From the NCBI RefSeq assembly GCF_000505545.1, contig NZ_AYTB01000002.1:224780-288779 (forward strand): a DNA stretch of 64,000 bases. The letters run 5' to 3'. Positions 56,529 to 64,000 of this stretch are shown here, piece after piece. Under the pieces are notes generated by a model. The model was given only the letters and a program-made list of their open reading frames with translations, was not told the DNA's origin and made no database searches. This stretch comes from Kurthia huakuii LAM0618 (lineage in GTDB: Bacteria; Bacillota; Bacilli; Bacillales_A; Planococcaceae). Each line of letters opens with the position of its first letter. The first letter of the stretch is position 1. A program made the position numbers and the translations under genes.

Positions 56529-59500
56529 ATGGGAAAACACAAAATCGTTAAATCTGCAGCAGCAGTAGCTCTTACTGCATCTGTAGTAGCAACAGCAGTA
56601 GCACCAGGTGCATCAGCTGCTTCATACAAAACAAACTCTAAGGACCAATTAGTTTACACTAAATCAGGTAAACTAGTAAAAGGTTGGAAAGTATTCGGCG
56701 GCAAACTTTACAAAAACGGTAAATTAGCTCCAGCTAAAAAATACAAAATCATCGGTACTGGCGCTGCTCAACAATTATTCTACGGCCCAACACTTAAAAA
56801 AGGTTACAAAACTGCTAACAGCAAAACTTTACTATTCAAAGATGGTAAATTAGCAGATGGCTGGAAACAAGCTGGTAAAGGCGAACGCTTATACAAAAAC
56901 GGTAAATTAGATAAAGGCTACACAGTATTCAACGATGTTGAAGGCGAAAAATTCCTTTACCAAAACGGTTACCTTAAAAAAGGTCTTAAAACTGCAACTC
57001 GCGGCGGCGAAACAAACTTATTCAAAGATGGTAAATTAGCTCAAGGCCTAGTACAATTCCCAGCTGAAACTGGTAAATTCTACAACAACGGTAAATTAGC
57101 TCAAGGTACTATCGGCGGTAAAGAATACAAAGACGGTGTTGTAGTAGTAGCAGAAGCTAACTACACTGCAAAATCAATCAACGCTACAACAGTTGAAGTA
57201 ACATTCGAAACAGCGATCGATACTTCAGACGTTAAAGCTGAAAACTTCGCTATCGAAGGTTTAACAGTATCTAACGCAGTAGCAAAACAATCTGATTCTA
57301 AAACAGTTATCTTAACTACTTCTGCACAAGAAGCTGGTAAAGAATACTCAGTAGCATACAAAGGTGCAACAGCTGCTAAATTCACAGCAATCAACACTAC
57401 TGTACCAACAGCTATCGCTTCTACAACAATCAAACCTTACCAAACTTCACAACAAGCTAAAATCGGTACTCAAGTAACTGTAAAAGCTACTGTAACTGTT
57501 GCTGAAGGCCAATCTAAAGCTGGTATCCCTGTAACTTTCGTTATCGATAACAATAAAGACGTTGCAGGTACTACAACTGGTAACCAAGGTAAAGACCAAA
57601 CTGTTGAAGTTAAAACTGACGAAAACGGTGTAGCTTCTTATACTTACACTCAATACGTAGATTCAACTGACTCAGTAACTGCTTATGCTACTGGTGCTCC
57701 AACTCAACGTACATCAACATTCGTATACTGGGGTATCGCGCAACCATTAACAGTAGCTGATGTAACTACTGAATCAACTTTAGCTAACAACGGCAAAAAA
57801 GTTTACAAAGTAACTGGTGAAAGAAACGCAGAATATAGCGTAACATTTGCTGAAAACTATAATGTAACTCCTGAAAAAGTTGATAACAAAGCTAAAATCA
57901 ACGATGAGCCTGTATCACCATTCCAATCTTCAATCTCAGGTGAAGCAGTAGCTTCTAAAGTTGTAAAAATCAAAACAAACGACAAAGGTGAAGCTACTTT
58001 CTCAGTAACTGGTGCTAACACTTCAGTAACTCCTGTAGTATTCAAAGAATCAATTTTACCAGTTGATCGTTTAAACCCTGCTGAATTACAAGCAACAGCT
58101 TCAACTGTTAAATTCGAAAATATCAAAACTGTAGGTTTAACTAACGAAGCACAAGGTACTCAAAAAGCTTCAGCAGCTAAAGCAGGTACAACATTCGAGA
58201 AAATGAAAGAAAACCAAGGTGGCCGTACTTACGTATCTACTTTAACTGATAAAGACGGTAAAACTGCAGCTGCAGGCACTACAGTTTACTTAACATTCGA
58301 TAAAGGCGCTACTACTAACCCAGTATCAGCAGCTAACTTACACGTATTCGACGCTAAAGGCAATGCTGTAACAGCTGACGCTAACGGTGTTTACACTCTT
58401 AAAACTGATAAAGATGGTAAAGTTGTATACGCATTATCAAGCGCAACTCAAAACAGCTATGCAACACCAGTTGTATTCTTAAACAACGGTACATCTACAG
58501 GCTTAGCTCTTGATGAAGCTGATACTAACACTAAAGGCGAAATCACTTACTTCGGCGATGCTACTGTAGCTAAAGCGGAACTTAAAGTGAACAAACAAGA
58601 TGCTGCTAACGGTTTAACAGTGAAATACGCGAAAGACGTAACAGTTAACTACCAAACAGTTGACCAAAACGGTTTCGAGTACGCTCCTGAAAAAGAAACT
58701 AAAGTAGCATTCAACTTCACTACTACATTCGGTGAATTAACTGCTGGTAGCGTTGTTGTTGCAACTGGTAACACAAACAACAAAGCATTAGAATTCACTA
58801 CAAACCCTCAAGGTGAAATCGAATTCAAACTAGGTACTGACGTAGATACTACAGCTACTGTAACTGCATCAGGTAACACAGTAGTTGCGAACAATGCAAC
58901 AGCTAAAGTTGTATTCGAATACGTAGGTGCAGCTCCAACTGCTTCAGTAACAGAAGCTGAAAAAGATGCTGTAAACCGTTCTGGTTCAGCTGCAGAAGTT
59001 AAAACTGCATTAGCAGCAAACGAATCATTCAAATCTTTAAGCACTGAAGCACAAGATAAATTCGCTAAAGAAGTTTACGAAGCATTAAAAGCTGGTAACC
59101 CATACACTGTAGCTTCATTAAACATCGCTTTAACAAAAGCAATGAACGATGACAAACCTGTAACTCCATCAGCAACAGCAAAAGCTTACACTGACGCAGT
59201 AGCAGCTATCCCAGCTCTTAAAGAAGACAAATCTAACAAAGCTGACGTAGCAGCAGCAATCGCTAAAGCTGAAGAAGCAGCAAAAGCATTAACAGCAGCT
59301 GACAAAGCAACTACTGCTGTAAAAGATGCTGACGCTAAATTAGCAGCAGCTAAAGAATCAGTAAAAGAAGAAACTCCAGAAGGTGACAAAGTGAAAGTAG
59401 CAGACTTACTAGCAGCTAAAAAAGCAACTATCGATACTGATAAAGTAACAGATAGCGTAACATTATCATTCTTAAAAACTGACTTACCTGCATCATTTGA

Positions 59501-59642
59501 AGGTAAAAAAGTTTATGCTGTAGTTAAAGGTGAAAAAGTAGAAATTAAATTAAGCGCTTTAGCACCAACAAAATACTACAACAAATTTGACTCTAAATTC
59601 ACTCAAGCAGATGTAGAAGCAGCAGAATTAATCGCTGAATAA
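56529..59642 (+). CDS. S-layer-like surface protein with non-SLH N-terminal repeats
   Basis: A 1037-residue exported protein. The signal peptide ends at GASA (about residue 30). Residues 40-205 hold about seven short repeats of the form LYKNGKLAKG or LFKDGKLADGW, spaced 20-30 residues apart, in place of SLH domains. Next come Ig-like/bacterial surface segments (VEVTFETAIDTSDVKAENFA, VTVKATVTV region) and an Ala/Lys-rich helical part (AAAIAKAEEAAKALTAADKA). Codon use is strongly biased (GGT, GCA/GCT, AAA, AAC, GTA), as in highly expressed genes. A structured leader and strong binding site agree. The repeats are a candidate wall-anchor; S-layer identity is inferred. Confidence 0.78.
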   Translation: MGKHKIVKSAAAVALTASVVATAVAPGASAASYKTNSKDQLVYTKSGKLVKGWKVFGGKLYKNGKLAPAKKYKIIGTGAAQQLFYGPTLKKGYKTANSKTLLFKDGKLADGWKQAGKGERLYKNGKLDKGYTVFNDVEGEKFLYQNGYLKKGLKTATRGGETNLFKDGKLAQGLVQFPAETGKFYNNGKLAQGTIGGKEYKDGVVVVAEANYTAKSINATTVEVTFETAIDTSDVKAENFAIEGLTVSNAVAKQSDSKTVILTTSAQEAGKEYSVAYKGATAAKFTAINTTVPTAIASTTIKPYQTSQQAKIGTQVTVKATVTVAEGQSKAGIPVTFVIDNNKDVAGTTTGNQGKDQTVEVKTDENGVASYTYTQYVDSTDSVTAYATGAPTQRTSTFVYWGIAQPLTVADVTTESTLANNGKKVYKVTGERNAEYSVTFAENYNVTPEKVDNKAKINDEPVSPFQSSISGEAVASKVVKIKTNDKGEATFSVTGANTSVTPVVFKESILPVDRLNPAELQATASTVKFENIKTVGLTNEAQGTQKASAAKAGTTFEKMKENQGGRTYVSTLTDKDGKTAAAGTTVYLTFDKGATTNPVSAANLHVFDAKGNAVTADANGVYTLKTDKDGKVVYALSSATQNSYATPVVFLNNGTSTGLALDEADTNTKGEITYFGDATVAKAELKVNKQDAANGLTVKYAKDVTVNYQTVDQNGFEYAPEKETKVAFNFTTTFGELTAGSVVVATGNTNNKALEFTTNPQGEIEFKLGTDVDTTATVTASGNTVVANNATAKVVFEYVGAAPTASVTEAEKDAVNRSGSAAEVKTALAANESFKSLSTEAQDKFAKEVYEALKAGNPYTVASLNIALTKAMNDDKPVTPSATAKAYTDAVAAIPALKEDKSNKADVAAAIAKAEEAAKALTAADKATTAVKDADAKLAAAKESVKEETPEGDKVKVADLLAAKKATIDTDKVTDSVTLSFLKTDLPASFEGKKVYAVVKGEKVEIKLSALAPTKYYNKFDSKFTQADVEAAELIAE

Positions 59643-59660
59643 TTTGAAGCTTAAATAAAT

Positions 59661-59705
59661 ATATAGAGATAGCGCTTAGCTATCTCTATATTATATGTTT
59701 TTTTA
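59661..59705 (+). terminator. terminator after the first S-layer-like gene
   Basis: ATATAGAGATAGC (59661-59673) pairs perfectly with GCTATCTCTATAT (59679-59691); T residues follow after a few bases. Confidence 0.85.
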
Positions 59706-59823
59706 TGGGTATAAATATCTAGTTTGTATCTAAAAAAAGAATAAAACATATCTATATTATCAAAAGATAATCAGGATATATTAAATTTAAAAAAACCTTA
59801 ATTAGGAAAGGAAGTACTAAGAA

Positions 59824-62307
59824 ATGAATTTCAAAACTCCATTTAAAGTATTAACTACTGCCGCATTAATCGGTACATTATCATTATCAGCAGTAGCACC
59901 AGGTGCAGCATCTGCAGCTGAAAAAACAGCGAAAACTGTTCAAACAAAAGCTGAATTAGCAGCAAGCCATATTGTATTAGAAGATGCAAAAGGCAACCTA
60001 ATCACTTTAGATTACAACACTTATTTAGAAGCAAAATCAGTAGGTATTGATCTTGGCGCAGAGCCAATTTCAATCAAAGTAGGAGATAAATTCTACAACC
60101 TTAATGATTTCTTAGAAGCAAAATCAGTATCAAATAATAATTTAGAAGAAGCTGTTAAATTATTAGATAAGAATGACTTAAGTCAAGATATCACTCCTGC
60201 AGAAGGAACTATTGAAGATGGTAAATTAGTAGTTGTCCCTGGAGACGAAGATTTCACAGTAACTGAAATTGCTGCGATTAACTCTAAACAAGTTAAAGTT
60301 ACATTCTCTAAATCAATTCCAGCTAAACAATTATTAACAAGCGTATCTGCAGGTACTGTTGATACTGATGCAATTAAAGTAAATCGTGCAGTAACAGTAG
60401 CAGCACCAGATGATATAAATAAAAACGTTACTACGGTAACTGGTGAAGTAAGTAAAGATGGTAAATCTATCATTTTAACTGCTTCAGGTGCAACATATTT
60501 TGACGGTGCATATGCAGTAACTGTTTCTGATAAAGTTGAAGATAAAACAGGTAAAAAACTAACAGCATTCGCAGGCACAGTGAAAGTTGAAGATACAGTG
60601 GCACCAACAGTAGAATCAGTAGAATTCGATCCTACTTCAGGTAAGATTGTTTTCACTACATCTGAACCAGTAGCATTACCAACTACTCTACGTATTAATG
60701 GGACACCAGTAACTGGTTTATTAGCTGTAGCAAATTCAAATAATACAAAATTTGAATTTGCTAAACCTGAATCAGTAAAAGCTGGCGAAGAAGCAACAGT
60801 TTACTTAGCTGGTTCTAAGGATTATGCTGGTAACATTCTTGAAGCTTTCAATGGTAAAGTAACAATTGCTGATGACCAATCAACATTACAAGTAGCGGAA
60901 GTTAAGCAAGTATCATCTAACAAAGCTGCTATCGTATTCAATAAACCATTAAAATCTTCTACATTAGCAGATACTGACATTACAGCATTAATCGATGGTA
61001 AAGCACTAACAGCTACTACAAATGTAACTTATACTGTTGATTCTACAGATGTTACAGGTAAAACTGTTATCGCTACATTCAACCCTAGTACAACTAACAT
61101 TGCAGCGGCACCAACATACTTCTATGGTACAGGAACTACTAAAGAAATTACTTTCGTAGTAGCTGATAAATCAATCGAAGATGTATACGGTCAAAAAATT
61201 GCTACAACTACAAAAACTGTAACTTTAAATAAAGATGTAACTGGTCCAACTGCAGTTTCTGCGACTTTAGACCGTGATGGTAAAGGTATTACTATCCAAT
61301 TAGACGAAGCTTTAGCAGGTAGCGCAGGCAATGCAGTAACACTTGAAGCAGTACGCATTAATGGTGTAGCTGGTGATTTAGTTAGTGTTTCAGGAACTCC
61401 AGAAGCTTTAAAATACTCAGCCAAATTAGTAGCTGATGAAAAAGGCCAATTAACACAAATTAAAGTTACTAAAGGCTTAGCGGCAGCTCTAGAAACAATT
61501 CCATCAGGAACTGTACAAGTTCGTTTAGCAGCATCAGCTATCACAGATGTTCATACAAATGCTTCAAAAGCAATTTCACAAACAGTTACTGTAAATGCTT
61601 CAACAAAAGACTTAGAAGTAGTTTCAAATGGTATTTCAACACCAGCTACTAATCACTTCACTGTTGAGTATAACCAAGCTGTAACAGCGGCATCAGCTCT
61701 TAATAAAGCAAACTACACTTTAGATGGTAAAGCTCTTCCAGAAGGAACTGATATTTACTTTGATTCAGCAACTCCAGAGAAAAAAGTACACATCGTTTTA
61801 CCAACTGGCTCAATCAATATTGGTTCAACATCAACAGGTACATCTGCACAACTTGCAGTAGCAAATGTTAAAACTGAATCAGGTAAAACAGTAAAATCTA
61901 CATCTGGTACAGTAACTATTAAAGATAACACTTCAGCTACAGTTAAATCTGTATCAGTTGTTGGTAACATTGTATACGTTAAATTTGATGAAAAATTAGC
62001 AGCTTATACATCTGCAACAGCTTTAAATGATTTTGCTATCACTGTAGATAATGAAGCATTATCATTAGGTACAGAAGGTACAGGCGGTACAGCAGGTAAA
62101 GCAGAAGCAGCTCTTGTTTCTGGACAAGAAGATACAGTAGCAATTACTATTACTCCAGCGGTAGCAACTTCTCCAGTACCTGCAGATTATGTTGCATCTA
62201 ACTGGAATAATGCTAAGAAAATTGAAGTATCTTATAAAGGTACTAACTTAACAGATGCTAACGTATTCCAAGTTGCTAAATCAGTAGCTCCAGTAGCAAA
62301 CAAATAA
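59824..62307 (+). CDS. second S-layer-like surface protein with Ig-like domains
   Basis: An 827-residue exported protein with signal peptide MNFKTPFKVLTTAALIGTLS ending ASA. The first 110 mature residues contain two similar elements, LDYNTYLEAKSVGIDLGAEP and FYNLNDFLEAKSV, followed by at least five Ig-like/SbsA-type domains with KVTFSKSIPA, KIVFTTSEPVALPTTLRING, AIVFNKPLKSSTLADTDI and similar strands. No SLH domain or LPxTG signal is present. AAAGGAAG precedes ATG 59824. Gene order after the first S-layer-like protein, with its own terminator, suggests separate control. It may be an S-layer partner or an alternative surface protein. Confidence 0.75.
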   Translation: MNFKTPFKVLTTAALIGTLSLSAVAPGAASAAEKTAKTVQTKAELAASHIVLEDAKGNLITLDYNTYLEAKSVGIDLGAEPISIKVGDKFYNLNDFLEAKSVSNNNLEEAVKLLDKNDLSQDITPAEGTIEDGKLVVVPGDEDFTVTEIAAINSKQVKVTFSKSIPAKQLLTSVSAGTVDTDAIKVNRAVTVAAPDDINKNVTTVTGEVSKDGKSIILTASGATYFDGAYAVTVSDKVEDKTGKKLTAFAGTVKVEDTVAPTVESVEFDPTSGKIVFTTSEPVALPTTLRINGTPVTGLLAVANSNNTKFEFAKPESVKAGEEATVYLAGSKDYAGNILEAFNGKVTIADDQSTLQVAEVKQVSSNKAAIVFNKPLKSSTLADTDITALIDGKALTATTNVTYTVDSTDVTGKTVIATFNPSTTNIAAAPTYFYGTGTTKEITFVVADKSIEDVYGQKIATTTKTVTLNKDVTGPTAVSATLDRDGKGITIQLDEALAGSAGNAVTLEAVRINGVAGDLVSVSGTPEALKYSAKLVADEKGQLTQIKVTKGLAAALETIPSGTVQVRLAASAITDVHTNASKAISQTVTVNASTKDLEVVSNGISTPATNHFTVEYNQAVTAASALNKANYTLDGKALPEGTDIYFDSATPEKKVHIVLPTGSINIGSTSTGTSAQLAVANVKTESGKTVKSTSGTVTIKDNTSATVKSVSVVGNIVYVKFDEKLAAYTSATALNDFAITVDNEALSLGTEGTGGTAGKAEAALVSGQEDTVAITITPAVATSPVPADYVASNWNNAKKIEVSYKGTNLTDANVFQVAKSVAPVANK

Positions 62308-62366
62308 TCAACTCCTCCTCCCTTAAAGACGGACGGAATGATTAAATAATAAAAGAATCTCTTTTC

Positions 62367-62396
62367 CCCCTAGCTTTTCGGAGTTAGGGGTTTTTC
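62367..62396 (+). terminator. terminator after the second S-layer-like gene
   Basis: CCCCTAGCT (62367-62375) pairs with AGTTAGGGG (62382-62390) with one wobble, then TTTTTC. Confidence 0.85.
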
Positions 62397-62444
62397 TTTG
62401 CGTTTTAATCGAAAATACAAGTATATATTATAACTTTGAATACG

Positions 62445-62477
62445 AGCTCATTCTCTTAATAAGGGAATGGGCTTTTT
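62445..62477 (+). terminator. second terminator-like hairpin before radC
   Basis: AGCTCATTCTCTT (62445-62457) pairs with AGGGAATGGGCT (62462-62473) with wobbles, followed by T to 62477. It lies only 18 bases before the radC-like gene. Confidence 0.6.
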
Positions 62478-62494
62478 ACATTGGAGGAGATTGT

Positions 62495-62869
62495 GTGAGT
62501 GAATCGAAAAAGAGAATTACATTAGTGGATGTGGTGTTAGAGCGTAAGGGTTCGATGTTGTTTGAAGGTCGAAAAGTAAAGATTCCGAATGATGCAGCTA
62601 ACATCCTCCGAGATTTCATAGGCGATTCGGATCGTGAGAAGTTTGTCGTGTTGTGTTTGAATGTGAAGAACGAACCAACAGCGATACAAGTAGTACATAC
62701 AGGTTCGCTAAATGCTTCGATTGTGCATCCGAGAGATGTTTTTAAGGTAGCGGTGCTTTCTAATTCTGCAAGTGTAGTCGTTGCTCACAATCATCCATCA
62801 GGAAACCCAACAGCGAGTGTGGAGGACATTCGAGTGACGAAACGATTAGTCGAAGCAGGCTGTCAATAA
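62495..62869 (+). pseudogene. radC: RadC/JAB-domain protein interrupted by an IS21-type element
   Basis: The readable 124 residues form the start and core of a RadC-family JAB domain, with the JAMM metal motif VVAHNHPSGNPTASVED. The true protein should continue after TKRLVEAG, but at 62861 the insertion sequence begins and the frame ends at once (CQ stop). GTG 62495 follows GGAGGAG. The name DNA repair protein RadC is traditional; small JAB proteins of this kind are often linked to mobile DNA. The remaining part probably lies beyond the IS, outside the window. Confidence 0.8.
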
Positions 62870-62918
62870 CGCCTCTAAATTCTCCGATAATATCGGGATA
62901 AAATTCCCCATTATAGAG

Positions 62919-63683
62919 TTAAGTAGTTAAATGATTAGCTGGGAATATCCCAGCTTTTTTCTTTTCTTTCATACGGTAAGATTCACCTTTAATATTAAAT
63001 GTTACTGAATGATGTAATAGGCGATCTAGGATCGCTGTAGCTAAAATATCATCTCCAAAAACGTGGCCCCATTCAATGTAAGACTTGTTAGAGGTTAGAA
63101 TCATTGAACCTTTTTCATAACGTTTTGAAACAATCTGAAAAAAGGTATTAGCTGCTAGCTCGTCAAATGGGAAATAACCAATTTCGTCAATAATTAAAAC
63201 ATCTGGCTTGCTTAATCTTTTAATCAAATAATGCAGTGTATTTCTGCTATCAGAGATTTTACACTGGGCCATAAAATCATCTGCTGTTATAAAACGTACG
63301 GAATATCCTTTTGTTAATGCTTCAACTCCGAAGCCGATGGCTAGATGCGTTTTACCGACACCAGGAGGTCCTAATAATATGCAGTTTTCTCCATTCCCGA
63401 TATATCGACATGTTAAGATCTCTTTAACACGTTGTTCACTAATACTAGGTTGTAATGAAAAATCAAAATCAGCTAAGTTTTTCACATAAGGAAACTTTGC
63501 TTGAGAAACTCGTTTGGCTAGTAATTGTGATTCTTTGTACGTCCACTCAGCTTCTATCACCTGATTTAAGAATTCGAAATATGATATATTATTAGATGAA
63601 GCACTTTCAACGAAACCATCTAATTGATGGGCTGTATTTTCCAAACCAAGCGCCTTTAGGCGCTCTTCAAGAAGCGTTTTCAT
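62919..63683 (-). CDS. istB: IS21-family ATPase IstB
   Basis: IstB is the AAA+ helper ATPase of IS21 transposition, related to DnaC. The 254-residue product has Walker A LLGPPGVGKTHLAIGFG (about residues 105-121), Walker B DVLIIDEIGYFPFDE and the sensor SNKSYIEWGHVFGDD. It overlaps the istA stop codon by four bases (ATGA), as is usual, so translation is coupled. It appears intact. Confidence 0.95.
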   Translation of the reverse strand: MKTLLEERLKALGLENTAHQLDGFVESASSNNISYFEFLNQVIEAEWTYKESQLLAKRVSQAKFPYVKNLADFDFSLQPSISEQRVKEILTCRYIGNGENCILLGPPGVGKTHLAIGFGVEALTKGYSVRFITADDFMAQCKISDSRNTLHYLIKRLSKPDVLIIDEIGYFPFDELAANTFFQIVSKRYEKGSMILTSNKSYIEWGHVFGDDILATAILDRLLHHSVTFNIKGESYRMKEKKKAGIFPANHLTT

Positions 63684-64000
63684 ACTTGATCACCTTCTTC
63701 GAATAAGGCATATATAGCTAATGAACGTTGTTCTACATCTGGTGCTTGTGAAAGAGTAGAATCTACAGATTTTGGGGTCGCCAAACCATTTGAATCTGTT
63801 GTTTTCTGCTCTTTTTTTGTTCCAGGTAATCCCGCATAATGCGATGTTTGTTGAACCATTTGATGTTTCTTTTTACTTAAAGAGTGTGTGGCGATACATT
63901 CGATTCCATCATAAATTTGCAGCTTTTCATCTTCTATTCGTAGTTTTACAGTTTGACCTACATAGCGATAAGGAACTGAATATTGATTTCCTTCAAATGA
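63680..64000 (-). CDS. istA: IS21-family transposase IstA, C-terminal part (cut by window end)
   Basis: The minus-strand frame is open from the window edge to a TGA at 63682-63680 and gives 106 residues, including SFEGNQYSVPYRYVGQTVKL and EDEKLQIYDGIECIATHSLS, the C-terminal beta domain after the DDE core in IS21 transposases. The catalytic part and start are outside the window. Confidence 0.88.
   Translation of the reverse strand, partial: SFEGNQYSVPYRYVGQTVKLRIEDEKLQIYDGIECIATHSLSKKKHQMVQQTSHYAGLPGTKKEQKTTDSNGLATPKSVDSTLSQAPDVEQRSLAIYALFEEGDQV

Larger units (their letters stand above)
62861..64000 (-). mobile_element. IS21-family insertion sequence (one end, istB, partial istA)
   Basis: The end begins with TGTCAATAACGCC at 62861, inside radC. 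It contains istB and istA on the minus strand in the normal order (istA upstream). The other end is outside the window. Imperfect internal repeats near the end (TCCGATAATATCGGGA) may be the transposase-binding sites typical of IS21. Confidence 0.85.

Noticed and set aside
60183..60656. A 157-residue minus-strand frame within the second S-layer-like gene
   Set aside because: It is an antisense shadow of strongly biased codons, with no binding site or recognisable domain.
56529..62307. SLH domains in the S-layer-like proteins
   Set aside because: I looked for the SLH pattern (FxDV...A...L...GxxxGxxxxxFxP, TRAE) at both ends of both proteins and did not find it.

Overview
The window is a stretch of chromosome from a low-GC Gram-positive bacterium of the Bacillales. 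The gene order (rpiB, ywlG, glyA, upp, mnaA, atpI-BEFHAGDC, ywzB, murA, mbl, flhO-flhP, epuA-like gene, fabZ, ywpF, ssb, ywqA-ywqB) follows the matching part of the Bacillus subtilis chromosome. S-layer-like proteins, Planococcaceae-style envelope proteins and strong AGGAGG-type ribosome binding sites suggest the Planococcaceae/Caryophanaceae (Kurthia, Lysinibacillus or Solibacillus relatives); the genus cannot be fixed from the sequence. The sporulation genes that lie between murA and mbl in spore-forming relatives are absent, which hints at a non-sporulating lineage.

Layout. 1-18.1 kb is a conserved core: one-carbon and nucleotide salvage genes, the UDP-GlcNAc epimerase for envelope sugars, the complete nine-gene F1Fo ATP synthase operon, murA, the cell-shape gene mbl, two flagellar rod/hook-type genes and fabZ. 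18.1-24.7 kb holds ywpF, ssb, a SNF2 helicase/SWIM protein pair and an IDEAL-domain gene, together with an IS3-type remnant and a REP-like palindromic element. 24.7-26.4 kb has an internally deleted tnpB with its RNA-like tail, directly before an atypical flagellin gene. 26.7-30.4 kb is a polar amino-acid ABC importer and the aminotransferase patA. 30.5-32.4 kb is an apparently intact IS200/IS605 element (tnpA, tnpB, omega-RNA region).

32.4-48.3 kb is an envelope-polymer region: tarI-tarJ (CDP-ribitol synthesis), two CDP-glycerol/ribitol phosphotransferase-family enzymes, a TagE-like glycosyltransferase, then, after a TetR/YhgE module and a soluble chemoreceptor, tagD and a tagB-like gene on the minus strand diverging from tagG-tagH (teichoic-acid exporter) and a second TagE-like glycosyltransferase. 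Together they could make, decorate and export a wall teichoic acid whose linkage unit needs CDP-glycerol and whose main chain may use ribitol phosphate. 49.1-55.9 kb encodes three exported proteins built from GW/SH3-like modules, two of them with a glucosaminidase domain. 56.5-62.3 kb holds two large exported S-layer-like proteins with biased codon use, a structured leader and no SLH domains. The window ends in a radC-family gene cut by an IS21-type element (istB and partial istA).

The observations I rate highest are the non-SLH repeat region at the front of the S-layer-like protein, the deleted TnpB/omega-RNA remnant beside a flagellin gene, the matched pair of TGACC-N13-GGTCA palindromes flanking the tetR gene before yhgE, the palindromic S-layer leader, the GW-protein cluster and the hairpin between atpE and atpF. 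No tRNA, rRNA or CRISPR array was seen. All functional statements rest on sequence motifs and gene order read by eye, not on database searches.
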